Positions 17,854-26,623 of a DNA stretch of 64,000 bases are shown here, in pieces; position 1 is the first letter of the stretch, and the number at the start of each line of letters is the position of its first letter. The notes below the pieces were generated by a model that ran no database searches, was not told the DNA's origin, and saw only the letters and a list, made by a program, of their open reading frames with translations. The position numbers and the translations under genes were made by a program. This DNA is from Planctomycetota bacterium. Its GTDB lineage: Bacteria; Planctomycetota; UBA1135; UBA2386. Location: the NCBI GenBank assembly GCA_016716265.1, contig JADJWQ010000006.1, positions 3,251,501 through 3,315,500 of the forward strand, in the 5' to 3' direction.

Positions 17854-20586
17854 ATGCGCACGCTCGCCCTGCTCCTCGCGCTGTGCTGCCCGTTGTCGGG
17901 GCAGGACGCTGCGGTCCCCCGGCCCAACCTCGTGCTGATCGTCGCCGACGATCTCGGCCCGGAGTGGGTCGGCTGCTACGGCGGGGAGGACGCACCGACG
18001 CCGCACATCGACGCGCTCGCCGCGGCGGGGCTGCGGCTGACCGAGGCCTGGTCGATGCCCAAGTGCACGCCGACGCGCGTGACCCTGCTGACCGGGCAGT
18101 ACCCGTTCCGCCACGGCTGGGTGAACCACTGGGACGTGCCGCGCTGGGGCGGCGGCTGCCACTTCGACGCCGACCTGAACCTCACGTTCGCACGCGTGCT
18201 CCGGGACGCGGGCTACCGCACCGCGATCGCCGGCAAATGGCAGATCGACGACTTCCGCGAGGAGCCCGGGGACCTGGCCCGGCACGGCTTCGAGGAATGG
18301 TGCATGTGGACCGGCTACGAGGACGGCAATCCGCCGAGCGCCGCCCGGTATCACGACCCCCACGTGCAGACCAGGGACGACCGCGGCACGCGCGCCGGCG
18401 CGTTCGGACCCGACGTGTTCTGCGACTTCCTCGTCGACTTCGCGGCGCGGCACCGCGACGAGCCGTTCGTGCTCTACTACCCGATGGTGCTGCCGCACGC
18501 ACCGCTGGTCGCGCCGCCGGGCGCGGACGGCGCGACGACGCCGCGGGAGAAGTTCCGCGCGATGGTGCGCCACCTCGACGCCAATGTCGGTCGCCTGACC
18601 CAGGCGATCGACGCGCTCGGGCTGGGGGCGCGGACCTACGTGATCTTCACCGGCGACAACGGCACCGATCGCGGCCGGCAGAACCGCATCGGCGATCGCA
18701 CGGTGCGCGGCGGCAAGGGCCTCCTGGGCGAGAACGGCGTGCGCACGCCGTTCGTCGTGCGCAGCCCGGGGCAGGTGCCCGCGGGCGCGACGTCCGGGGC
18801 ACTGCTCGACACCACCGACCTGTTCCCGACGCTCCTGGGCCTCGCCGGGGTCGCGGCGCCACCGGGGGCGGTGCTCGACGGACACGACCTGAGCGCCGTG
18901 CTGCGCGGCGCAGATCCCGCCGGTCCACGCACCTGGGCACTGACGATGGGCGGGGGCACCGCGCGCCTCCTGCCGGACGGCGTGCACCCCGACGTCGTAT
19001 GGGCCGACCGCGCGCTCCGCGGCCCGCGCTACAAGCTCGTGGTCCACGAGCGCCGCCCGGCGCACCTCTACGACCTGCTCGAGGACCCGGGCGAGACTAC
19101 CGACCTGGTCGGCAGCGACGCGCCCGAGGTGGTCGCCGAGCGCGACCGGCTGCTCGGCGTGGCACTCGCACAGCCATTGCGCGACGCGTCGCCGCGCTAC
19201 GCGCCGCTGCCCGACCGCGCGTCGCCGCTGCCGACCGGGCGCCCCAACGTCGTGCTGCTGATGGCCGACGACCTCGGCAATGGCGACCTCGGCAATGGTA
19301 ACCTCGGCAATGGTAACCTCGACAACCAGGGGCATCCGCGGCTCCAGACCCCGCACCTCGATGCAATGGCCGCGGACGGCGTGCGGTTCACGCACTTCCA
19401 CGCCGCGGCGCCGGTGTGCTCGCCGACGCGCGGGGCATGCCTGACCGGGCGCCATCCGTATCGCTACGGCATCCGGTTCGCCAACGACGGGCACCTCCCC
19501 GCGGAGGAGATCACCCTGCAGGGACTCCTCCACGACGCCGGCTACCGGACCGGGCACTTCGGCAAGTGGCATCTCGGCACGCTGACCACCGAGGTGGTCG
19601 AGTCGAACCGCGGGGGGCCGCGCGGGGCCGCCGACTTCGCGCCGCCGTGGCAGCGGGGCTTCGACATCTGCTTCTCGACCGAGGCCAAGGTGCCGACCTA
19701 CGACCCGATGCGCGACCCGGCTGACGGACAGCCGTTCGGCACGCATTACTGGAACCAGGACGGCGCGATCGTCGAGGAGGGCCTCGCCGGCGACGACTCG
19801 CGCGTGATCCTCGATCGCGTCGAACCGTTCGTGAGGGACTGCGTGGCGGCGAAGACGCCGTTCCTCGCGGTCGTGTGGTTCCATGCGCCGCACCTGCCGG
19901 TCGCAGCCGGCGCCGAGGACCGCGCACGCTACGCCGATCTCGACGAGGAGACGCAGCGCTACTACGGCTGCATCACGGCCATGGACCGCGAGGTCGGCCG
20001 GCTGCGCGCGGTGCTGGCCGAGCTCGGCGTCGCGGACGACACGATCGTCTGGTTCTGCTCGGACAACGGCCCTGAGGGCCGCGACGGGCGGGCGCCGGGG
20101 TCCACGGGCGGGCTGCGCGGCCGCAAGCGCAGCCTGTACGAGGGCGGGACGCGCGTGCCGGGCCTGCTGGTCTGGCCGCGGCGCCTGCCGCGCAGGATCA
20201 CGGTCGACGCGCCCGCGGTGACGAGCGACTTCCTGCCGACGCTCGCACGGTGGACCGGAGTCGACGTTCCCGCCGACGCCGGGCTCGATGGGATCGACCT
20301 CGGGCCGATCGTCGACGCCGCGATCGCGGGTGCGCCGGTGCCGCGCGGCCGCGGGATCGGCTTCGAGTCCCAGGGCCAGGTCGCCTGGGTCGAGGACCGG
20401 TTCAAGCTCATCGGGTTCGGCACGCCGCGCCAGGGCACCCCGTTCGCGGTGGAGCGCTACGAGCTCTACGACCTGCTCGACGACCCGGCCGAGACCCGGG
20501 ACCTCGCGGCCGCTCAGCCGGCGCGCGTCGCGGCGCTGCAGCAGGCGCTCGACGCGTGGCGGCGCGGGATCCACGCCGCGCGCTGA
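17854..20586 (+). CDS. Secreted double sulfatase (two complete S1-type domains in one chain)
   Basis: A signal peptide (MRTLALLLALCCPLSGQ) opens a 910-residue chain holding two full formylglycine sulfatases. Domain 1 (about 22-440) has NLVLIVADDLGPEW for calcium binding, the modification motif CTPTR at C71, GKWQIDD and FTGDNGTD. Domain 2 (about 455-905) has NVVLLMADDLG, CSPTR at C522, GKWHLGT and CSDNGPEGRDG. Both cysteines are in the C-x-P-x-R context needed for formylglycine maturation, so both sites should be active. Single sulfatases are usually 450-600 residues; tandem fusions are uncommon. The loop after the DD motif of domain 2 is lengthened by a 15-bp tandem repeat (19273-19317). An ATG pair at 17818-17823 would lengthen the signal peptide slightly. 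The likely substrates are sulfated polysaccharides, by family and context. Confidence 0.92.
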   Translation: MRTLALLLALCCPLSGQDAAVPRPNLVLIVADDLGPEWVGCYGGEDAPTPHIDALAAAGLRLTEAWSMPKCTPTRVTLLTGQYPFRHGWVNHWDVPRWGGGCHFDADLNLTFARVLRDAGYRTAIAGKWQIDDFREEPGDLARHGFEEWCMWTGYEDGNPPSAARYHDPHVQTRDDRGTRAGAFGPDVFCDFLVDFAARHRDEPFVLYYPMVLPHAPLVAPPGADGATTPREKFRAMVRHLDANVGRLTQAIDALGLGARTYVIFTGDNGTDRGRQNRIGDRTVRGGKGLLGENGVRTPFVVRSPGQVPAGATSGALLDTTDLFPTLLGLAGVAAPPGAVLDGHDLSAVLRGADPAGPRTWALTMGGGTARLLPDGVHPDVVWADRALRGPRYKLVVHERRPAHLYDLLEDPGETTDLVGSDAPEVVAERDRLLGVALAQPLRDASPRYAPLPDRASPLPTGRPNVVLLMADDLGNGDLGNGNLGNGNLDNQGHPRLQTPHLDAMAADGVRFTHFHAAAPVCSPTRGACLTGRHPYRYGIRFANDGHLPAEEITLQGLLHDAGYRTGHFGKWHLGTLTTEVVESNRGGPRGAADFAPPWQRGFDICFSTEAKVPTYDPMRDPADGQPFGTHYWNQDGAIVEEGLAGDDSRVILDRVEPFVRDCVAAKTPFLAVVWFHAPHLPVAAGAEDRARYADLDEETQRYYGCITAMDREVGRLRAVLAELGVADDTIVWFCSDNGPEGRDGRAPGSTGGLRGRKRSLYEGGTRVPGLLVWPRRLPRRITVDAPAVTSDFLPTLARWTGVDVPADAGLDGIDLGPIVDAAIAGAPVPRGRGIGFESQGQVAWVEDRFKLIGFGTPRQGTPFAVERYELYDLLDDPAETRDLAAAQPARVAALQQALDAWRRGIHAAR
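19273..19317 (+). repeat. 15-bp tandem repeat, three copies, inside the second sulfatase domain
   Basis: Units CTCGGCAATGGCGAC, CTCGGCAATGGTAAC and CTCGGCAATGGTAAC follow one another, and a degenerate fourth begins at 19318. They encode the LGNGD/LGNGN series immediately after the metal-binding DD of domain 2, where other sulfatases have a single GYGD-type turn. The repeat keeps the reading frame and adds about ten residues. Confidence 0.9.
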
Positions 20587-20908
20587 GGGGACCGGGATCG
20601 CGCGCCAGGACCGCCGTTCCGTGCCCGCCGCGGCCGAGCTCGCGCACGATCACCTACGGCCCGACCCGAGGTCCGGCCGAGTCCGCGGCCACCACGTGGT
20701 CGCCCCCGGCGTCGTCGCTCTGGAGCGCGGCGAACTCGGCTCGGATGGCGGTCGCCGCCACGGCGGGACCGCGCGCGACGTAGTGCTCGACATCCCGCGC
20801 GCGACCGCGCGCGGCGTCGCGACGGTAGTCGACGACGAAGTCGAACACCGCGGCCAGGACCGGATCGTCGGCGGCGTGCACGCCTCCCGGCGGCGCATCA
20901 TGGGCCAC
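20587..20908 (-). pseudogene. Truncated N-terminus of a WD40-type Ser/Thr kinase (paralog of 11098-14583)
   Basis: On the minus strand from about 20908, the translation DPVLAAVFDFVVDYRRDAARG, then VEHYVARGP and TAIRAEFAAL matches the first 60 residues of the kinase at 11098-14583 almost residue for residue. After a small frame change the sequence continues as IVRELGRGGHGTAVLARDPG, the glycine loop of the kinase. Homology then ends abruptly at the sulfatase stop codon (20586), so the kinase domain, membrane segment and WD40 part are missing. The -10 element of the intact copy (TATGAT) reads CATGAT here. It is a dead fragment lying just downstream of an intact secreted-protein gene of the same strand. 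Confidence 0.85.
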
Positions 20909-20926
20909 GGCGCTCGCTCCGTCGGA

Positions 20927-22183
20927 TCACGAGTTGACGATCATCCAGTCGAGTGCATTGCTGCTGAACAGCCCGCTCCCCGGACACACGCCGACGAATT
21001 GCGAGCACATCGGCACGCCGCACAGGGCCGGGACCGACGGGATCGGCACGCTGACGGACGCGGCACCGTTGCACAATCCCGGAGTCCCTCCCGTCGGTCC
21101 GCTGCCGCTGAACGGCGGCGGCACGACCGGCACGCGGATCCCGGCGCAGAATGGCGGTGCGAGGATCGGCGCACCGCAGGGTCCGAAGTTGAAGAACACG
21201 TAGCCGACGGAGCCACCGGGAGCGTTCACGAGATCGAGCGTGAACGCCGTGTTGCCGACGTACGGCTCGCTGCCGAGCACGTGCTCCATGGTCGGACACG
21301 TCGGGCAGGTGCCGGCCGTGCAGTTCGCCCCGACGCTCGTCTCGGTGCTCGGCATGACGCCCAGCCCGATGTAGCGCTCGACGGTGTTGAGGCAGCATTG
21401 CACCTCTCCCAACAGCACACACGCGATCGGGTCGTACGACCTGCCGGTCGTGAAACGGCCGTCGGTCACCCACAGCACCTGTGCGCAGCCGTCGTAGGCG
21501 AGCCCCGTCAGGGGAGACATCGGCGACGAGCCGCAGGTCAGCACGTCGAACTGGCAGTAGGGCAGACACGGCGCACCGATCTGCGCGACGTAGACCCGAC
21601 CGCCAGGGCTGCCGGGCGTCACCGCACAGTAGAAGATCGCGCCGGTCTGATCGTCGAACGCGCATCCGGTCAGAACGTCACCGGCGGGGATCGGCGGCAG
21701 ACAGCGGCCGGCGAGCGTCAACGTGCAGCCGCTGACTGTGTACCAGCGGATCACGTTGCTCTGGTCGGTGACCCACAGCGTGTCGGTCGGCTCGTAGTAG
21801 GCGAGGCCCGTCACCGGGTTGTTCGGCGACGTGTTGGGCATCGGCACCGCCGGACACTGCACCGTGCAGGCGTTGCGCGCGTCGACGCGCGCGATCATCA
21901 GCCCGTTGCTGATCCAGACGCCGCGCGAGTTGGCGTCGTAGGCCGTCCCACCGATCCACGGCGAGATCGCTGGCGCGGGTGGCATGCCGGCGGGGCTGCA
22001 CGGCGACTGCGCGCAGGACGCTGCATCCTGCCGCACGACGAGCGGCGACAGATCGGTCAGCGCGACGAGGCGAGGCCCGGACTGGGCGGCGAGTCGCGGG
22101 CCGGGCACGGCCGCGGCGAGGAGCGCGGCGCCGAGCAGCCAGCGACGAGGTCGGGGAGCGGGGGAGATCATCGGATGAGGCAT
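20927..22183 (-). CDS. Secreted cysteine-rich propeller-like protein with C-terminal module
   Basis: The 418-residue protein has an arginine-containing signal peptide (PRPRRWLLGAALLAAAVPGPRLAAQ). Four similar blades follow: GTAYDANSRGVWISNG, GLAYYEPTDTLWVTDQ, GCAFDDQTGAIFYCA and GLAYDGCAQVLWVTDG. Each is a Gly-x-Ala-(Y/F)-Asp...aromatic-(V/Y)-T/S-D pattern, suggesting a beta-propeller stabilised by many cysteines, most likely disulfides outside the cell. The last 110 residues carry the ending shared with the relic at 14640-14913 (CGAPILAPPF ... MCSQFVGVC ... SSNALDW). No catalytic motif is apparent, and binding is a guess. The start could also be ATG 22171; neither has a clear ribosome site. 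Downstream on the same strand lies the kinase fragment. Confidence 0.75.
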   Translation of the reverse strand: MPHPMISPAPRPRRWLLGAALLAAAVPGPRLAAQSGPRLVALTDLSPLVVRQDAASCAQSPCSPAGMPPAPAISPWIGGTAYDANSRGVWISNGLMIARVDARNACTVQCPAVPMPNTSPNNPVTGLAYYEPTDTLWVTDQSNVIRWYTVSGCTLTLAGRCLPPIPAGDVLTGCAFDDQTGAIFYCAVTPGSPGGRVYVAQIGAPCLPYCQFDVLTCGSSPMSPLTGLAYDGCAQVLWVTDGRFTTGRSYDPIACVLLGEVQCCLNTVERYIGLGVMPSTETSVGANCTAGTCPTCPTMEHVLGSEPYVGNTAFTLDLVNAPGGSVGYVFFNFGPCGAPILAPPFCAGIRVPVVPPPFSGSGPTGGTPGLCNGAASVSVPIPSVPALCGVPMCSQFVGVCPGSGLFSSNALDWMIVNS

Positions 22184-22495
22184 GGCGTGGGAACCCGTCG
22201 GGACGGCAGGGACGCGATCGCACACGAGGCGCGCGACACCCGGACATGACGGTGCCGGGGCCGAGCGGGACACGAAATCCCGCTCGGTGGTCCGGCCGCG
22301 ATGTCGCGACGGCACTCGGTGCGCCGAGGATCCGCGCCCTCGCCGCTGGCTCGACCCGAGACTGGCGAATCGCCAATGCGACGGCCAGATCCGTCGCGGG
22401 AATGCGGCGAGGCGGCATCAGGCAGGTGCCACGCCCGACCCCACTCAGGAACCCGGGATAGGGTTCGCGAACGCCGATCCCATCCAGCACCTCAC
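22184..22495. other. 312-base divergent intergenic region with two palindromes
   Basis: It separates two divergently transcribed secreted-protein genes and should hold both promoters. It contains the 27-base hairpin at 22261-22287 and a shorter perfect palindrome TGGCGA-A-TCGCCA at 22363-22375. GATAGGGT near 22458 might be a weak -10 for the rightward gene. No coding sequence is supported. Confidence 0.5.
22261..22287. promoter_or_regulatory. Perfect 10-bp inverted repeat with 7-base loop
   Basis: CCGAGCGGGA (22261-22270) is exactly repeated in inverted form as TCCCGCTCGG (22278-22287), with loop CACGAAA. There is no T-run, and the site is upstream of both neighbouring genes, so an operator or leader hairpin is likelier than a terminator. 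Confidence 0.5.
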
Positions 22496-23401
22496 ATGAA
22501 GCTCCTCTCCCTGTTGATCCCCGCCGTGCTCCTGGCCTCCCTGGCGAACGCGCAATCACCTCCCGCCCCGACCGCCGAGGAGCTGTTCGTCGACGCCGTG
22601 TCGACCCTCGGCGCGCTCGACTTCGCCAATCAGACGCCCGAAGGAGGCGGCGGCCAGGCTTCCGGTGGCTCGAGCCACGGCAGTCAGGGTCACGGCCAGC
22701 GTGGTCAGCACGGCCGCGGGTCGCGGCACCACGAACGCCGGAACCGCGGCGGCTGTCACAACCGGTGCACGTGGCCACAGCCGCAGTGCGTGCGCAACAC
22801 CCGCCTGCCGATCGTCACCGACGACTGCGCGATCGTCCGCGGCCGCTGCCTCGATCTGATCGACGAGGTGCGCTTCGACTGCCGCACCCTCGAAGAGGAC
22901 GGCACGATCGGCGACGGCTACTGGTCGGTCGACGAGCGGGGCGAGGTGCTGGAGGTGTGCCCGCCGCAGTGCCTGCGCCCCGGCTGCCACGAGGTGTCGC
23001 TCTACTACCGGGGCTGCCGCGTCGCTCGTTTCACGATGCGCCTGTTCGAGCCGACCGTACCGACGATCGCCTGCGACGCCGAGCTGAGCGTCGGTGAGAC
23101 GCAGTGCATCTACGTGCACGACGGCGGCGTCCCGCAGCCGAACAACATGTACATCCTGGTCAGCCCCGACAACACGCCGTCGGTCTACCCGGGCATCGTG
23201 GAGCTCGGCCTCGGCAACAACTTCACGAACTACTACTGCGGTGTCGGCCTGACCGGCCCCTGCGCGTTCGAGTGCATCGGCGCCGTGCCGGCCGAGCTGG
23301 TCGGCCACCGCCTCTACTTCCAGATGGCGGTCCTGAACGCCGCGGTCCCGATCCTGCCGCTGCCGACGACCGGAGTCTGCACGACCGAGTACGTGCGGTG
23401 A
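22496..23401 (+). CDS. Secreted cysteine-rich protein with Gly/Ser/His/Arg-rich spacer
   Basis: The 301-residue product starts with a clear signal peptide (MKLLSLLIPAVLLASLANAQ). Residues about 45-85 are a low-complexity spacer rich in Gly, Ser, His, Gln and Arg (GGGGQASGGSSHGSQGHGQ and onward). After it come about 16 cysteines spread through a beta-rich domain (CHNRCTWPQPQC, CPPQCLRPGC, CAFECIG), which suggests several disulfides. The end, RLYFQMAVLNAAVPILPL, resembles the closing strand of the C-terminal module found in other exported proteins here. No enzymatic motif is visible. It is divergent from the propeller-like protein gene and 73 bases ahead of another exported protein. Confidence 0.65.
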   Translation: MKLLSLLIPAVLLASLANAQSPPAPTAEELFVDAVSTLGALDFANQTPEGGGGQASGGSSHGSQGHGQRGQHGRGSRHHERRNRGGCHNRCTWPQPQCVRNTRLPIVTDDCAIVRGRCLDLIDEVRFDCRTLEEDGTIGDGYWSVDERGEVLEVCPPQCLRPGCHEVSLYYRGCRVARFTMRLFEPTVPTIACDAELSVGETQCIYVHDGGVPQPNNMYILVSPDNTPSVYPGIVELGLGNNFTNYYCGVGLTGPCAFECIGAVPAELVGHRLYFQMAVLNAAVPILPLPTTGVCTTEYVR

Positions 23402-23474
23402 CGCGCACGGCACGCCGAGAGCAGGCGAGCGCGATCCGCGTGTAAGCTCGCGCCCGCTCCGGGGTCGGTGTGGC

Positions 23475-25043
23475 ATGGCACACCGACCCCGCTTCGTTCT
23501 CGCGCTGCTCGCACCGGCGCTCGCGATCGCGGCGCCCCGCGCGCAGGAGTCCGTCCACACGGTCGTCCCCGGTCGCGACTTCGACTCCGTGCGGCTCCTG
23601 ACACCGGGCCTGACCGACGTCTGGCAGCTCGAGGTCGAGCGCGAAGAGATGCTGCACTGCATCGTCGACAGCCAGACGTTCGATCCCGTGCTGCGGCTGG
23701 TCGACGCGGACGGCGAGCTGCTCGGTGAGAACGACGGCGCGGGCACGCGCAGCGAGCTGTGGCTCAGGATGCCGCGAGCCGGCAAGGTCGAGTTCCGCGT
23801 CAGTCCCTACCAGGGCAGCGGCGGCGGGAACTACTCGTACCACCTGCACCGGTTCCGCACCGAGCCGCTCGCGCCAGCGGGCAGCGCGGAGCACGAGTTC
23901 GGCTCGACGCAGTGGTGGCACTATCGGGTCGCGCTCGCGGAGGGTGACCTGCTCGTGCCGACCGTCACGGGTCGCGGACGGCTCACCGCGGTGCTCGATG
24001 CGGATCGGCGCGCTGTTCCCGAAGTGCTCGGCGCGTTCCGCGCACCGCGCGACGGTGATTACTTCGTGCGCGTCGAGGGCGACGCCCGGCAGTCCTGTCG
24101 AACGACTCTGCAGCTCGCACGGCGGCGCGGGCTCGAGCCGGGCGAACGCGTCGACGAGGAGCTTCCGGCCTTCGGTCTCGACGTCTGGCGCATGCGCGTC
24201 GACGCTGGCGTCGCCTACCGCATCGACGCCGCGATCCCGGCAGCGACACTCGACGTCGAGATCGCCGACCCGGCGCCGACCCGCGAAGGTCCCTGTTTCA
24301 GGACCCCGGGTCACCTCGACAAGGGCGGCCAGCTCCGCCACTACCTGTTCGCGCGCCGCGACGGCGACATCGAGCTCCGGCTGCGCAATCGCGAGGGGCG
24401 TGCCGCGGCGTACGGCGTCGTGGTGGTCACCGAGACCGCGTCGATCACACCGGGCCAGCCGATCGCCGCCACGCTGGGTCGCGGCGAAGGCGCGCTGTAC
24501 CGACTCGACGCCGACAGCGGCCAATGGCTGCGCCTGTCGCTGTCGAGCACCTCGTTCGACGGGCGGCTCGATCTGTGGGGACCGGACGGCGTCGTGCTCG
24601 TCGCGCTCGACGACGCCGGACCGCTCGACCGCAACCCGCGACACGAGCTCCTCGTCGATCGCGCCGGCACCTACCGACTGCTCGCGTGGAGCCACGGCGG
24701 CGCCGGCAGCGGCGGCTACGAGCTGCGCGTCGACGCGCTCCCGGTGCCCGAGCTAGCGGCGGGCGGACGGCTGGAGACGCGCGTGGTCGCGGGCGGCACC
24801 AGCTACGCCCACCTGCAGCTCACCGCCGGCCAGGCCATCTGGCTGTCGGTCCGGAGCGCCGACTTCGACGCCGGCCTGACCGTGCTCGATCCGACCGGGC
24901 GACAGCACCTGAGCGCCGAGGCGGGCGGCCTCGGCGGCGATGTGCTCGCGGCCTGCCGTGCCGAAGTCGCAGGCCGCTACACGCTGCTCGTGCACAGCCG
25001 GAGCGGGGCGGGCGTCGCTGAGGTGCGTGCGGTCATTCCCTGA
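23475..25043 (+). CDS. Exported protein built of PPC-like beta domains
   Basis: The 522-residue product has a signal peptide (MAHRPRFVLALLAPALAIAAPRAQ) and then about four repeats of the same design: a W/Y-x-L/V strand, an FD-x-(V/L)-L-R/D-L-V-D/W-G turn, and a closing YxLxV strand. Examples are FDPVLRLVDADGELLGENDG, FDGRLDLWGPDGVVLV and FDAGLTVLDPTG. This is the pattern of bacterial pre-peptidase C-terminal (PPC) domains, which occur in secreted proteins of many kinds. No peptidase domain is attached, so it probably acts by binding or as a structural surface protein. TAAGCT at 23443-23448 is a likely -10. The next gene, pepD, starts 113 bases downstream. Confidence 0.75.
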   Translation: MAHRPRFVLALLAPALAIAAPRAQESVHTVVPGRDFDSVRLLTPGLTDVWQLEVEREEMLHCIVDSQTFDPVLRLVDADGELLGENDGAGTRSELWLRMPRAGKVEFRVSPYQGSGGGNYSYHLHRFRTEPLAPAGSAEHEFGSTQWWHYRVALAEGDLLVPTVTGRGRLTAVLDADRRAVPEVLGAFRAPRDGDYFVRVEGDARQSCRTTLQLARRRGLEPGERVDEELPAFGLDVWRMRVDAGVAYRIDAAIPAATLDVEIADPAPTREGPCFRTPGHLDKGGQLRHYLFARRDGDIELRLRNREGRAAAYGVVVVTETASITPGQPIAATLGRGEGALYRLDADSGQWLRLSLSSTSFDGRLDLWGPDGVVLVALDDAGPLDRNPRHELLVDRAGTYRLLAWSHGGAGSGGYELRVDALPVPELAAGGRLETRVVAGGTSYAHLQLTAGQAIWLSVRSADFDAGLTVLDPTGRQHLSAEAGGLGGDVLAACRAEVAGRYTLLVHSRSGAGVAEVRAVIP

Positions 25044-25156
25044 TGCGGGTGCCGCATTCCGCTCGAAAGATCGGGGCCGCCCACCGCGTTCGCCCGCACG
25101 GCCGCGCTGCCCGCCCCCGGGCCCGGCCGCCGACGTCGCCCACGACCCTGACCGCC

Positions 25157-26620
25157 ATGACCGCATCGGACCTCGCGCTCGAGCCTGCGCCGCTCTGGCA
25201 GGCCTTCCTCGAACTCTCCCGGATCCCGCGCGGATCCCGCCACGAGGCCGCCGCGGCGCGGTGGTTCGCCGACCGCGCCCGCGCCGCCGGTTGCGAGGTC
25301 GAGCAGGACGGTGCCGACAACGTGCTCGTGCGCAAGGCCGCCGCACCGGGCCGCGAGAACGCGGTGCCGATCGTGCTGCAGTGCCACATCGACATGGTCT
25401 GCGAGAAGCTCGCGGGCGTCGCGCACGACTTCGCGATGGACGGGATCGACGTATGGCGCGACGGTGAGCTGCTGCGTGCCCACGGCACGACGCTGGGTGC
25501 CGACAATGGCGTCGGTGTCGCCGCCGCGCTCGCCGTGCTCGAGAGTACCGACATCCGTCACGGCCCGCTCGAGGTGCTGGTCACGACCGACGAGGAGACC
25601 GGCATGACGGGTGCGAAGGCGCTGAAGCCCGGCTGGATGCGCTCGCACTGGATGATCAACCTGGACAGCGAAGAGGAGGGCGAGCTGACGATCGGCTGTG
25701 CCGGCGGTCTCGACACCGTCGCGAGGCGGTGCGTCCGCCTGGAGCCGGCGCCCGCCGGCACCGTGCTGCGACTCGAGGTCAGCGGGCTGAAGGGCGGCCA
25801 CTCGGGGATCGACATCGGCGTCGGCCGCGCCAATGCACTGAAGCTCCTGGCCCAGGTGCTCGCCGAGACGGTGCCGGCACACGGACTGGCGGTCGCGTCG
25901 ATCGCCGGCGGCAGCAAGCGCAATGCGATTCCGCGCGAGTCCGCTGCCGTCGTCGTCGTCCCCGCCGGTCACGAGGATCCGCTCCGCGCCGATGTCGCAC
26001 GGCTGGAGGCCGAGTGGCGGTCCGCGTTCGGCAGCGTCGACCCTAAGCTGTCGCTCGCACTGACACCCGCGACGGCCGAGCGCGTCTTCGCGGCCAGCGA
26101 CGCGACCGCCGTGATCGGCGCGCTGCTCGCGGGACCGCACGGCGTCGAGGCGATGAGCCCGGACATCGAGGGGCTCGTGCAGACCTCGACGAACATGGGC
26201 ATCGCCGAGACGAACGGCGACGTCGTCATCGTCTGCTTCCTGACCCGCAGTTCGATCGACGCGAGCAAGCGCGCGCTGGCGCGCCGCATCGCCGCGACCT
26301 GTGCGCTGGCCGGCTTCGAGACGGAGGACTCCGGCGGCTACCCCGGCTGGAAGCCCGAGCCCGAATCCGCGATCGTCGGCCACGTCAAAGCCGTCCACGA
26401 GCAGGTCTTCGGCGAGCCGATGATCGTCAAGGCGATCCACGCCGGCCTCGAGTGTGGCCTGATCCGCGAGAGCTACCCGACCATGGAGATGGCCTCGATC
26501 GGTCCGAGCATGTGGGACGTCCACACTCCCGACGAGCACGTCTCGATCCCCTCCGTCGCCCGCTTCTGGACCTTCCTCGTCGCCCTCCTCGAGCAGGCGT
26601 CCGATCGCTACCGCGACTGA
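25157..26620 (+). CDS. pepD: Cytosolic nonspecific dipeptidase PepD (M20 family)
   Basis: The 487-residue enzyme is nearly the same length as Escherichia coli PepD (485) and cleaves Xaa-Xaa dipeptides using two zinc ions. The metal site is complete: H77 and D79 in LQCHIDM, D116 in GADNGVG, E146-E147 in TDEETGMTG, and D170 in NLDSEEEGE. All are shifted by three from the known PepD ligands H80, D82, D119, E149/E150 and D173. The DVHTPDEH motif near residue 456 gives the last ligand. The start at 25157 aligns with the family N-terminus (LALEPAPLWQAFLELSRIPRGS); there is no signal peptide, so it acts in the cytoplasm on peptides supplied by other peptidases. Its stop is three bases from the convergent sigma-factor stop. 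Confidence 0.95.
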   Translation: MTASDLALEPAPLWQAFLELSRIPRGSRHEAAAARWFADRARAAGCEVEQDGADNVLVRKAAAPGRENAVPIVLQCHIDMVCEKLAGVAHDFAMDGIDVWRDGELLRAHGTTLGADNGVGVAAALAVLESTDIRHGPLEVLVTTDEETGMTGAKALKPGWMRSHWMINLDSEEEGELTIGCAGGLDTVARRCVRLEPAPAGTVLRLEVSGLKGGHSGIDIGVGRANALKLLAQVLAETVPAHGLAVASIAGGSKRNAIPRESAAVVVVPAGHEDPLRADVARLEAEWRSAFGSVDPKLSLALTPATAERVFAASDATAVIGALLAGPHGVEAMSPDIEGLVQTSTNMGIAETNGDVVIVCFLTRSSIDASKRALARRIAATCALAGFETEDSGGYPGWKPEPESAIVGHVKAVHEQVFGEPMIVKAIHAGLECGLIRESYPTMEMASIGPSMWDVHTPDEHVSIPSVARFWTFLVALLEQASDRYRD

Positions 26621-26623
26621 TCA

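Noticed and set aside
14977..20574. 1,865-codon open frame on the minus strand
   Set aside because: It is antisense to the NmrA, oxidoreductase and sulfatase genes, is made of Arg/Ala/Gly/Pro/Val-rich sequence without domains, and reflects the high GC of the opposite-strand third positions.
14930..20586. Transposon or phage element as the cause of the bracketed three-gene block
   Set aside because: No transposase, integrase, resolvase or terminal inverted repeats are visible. The brackets are copies of local genes, so only duplication or recombination is supported.
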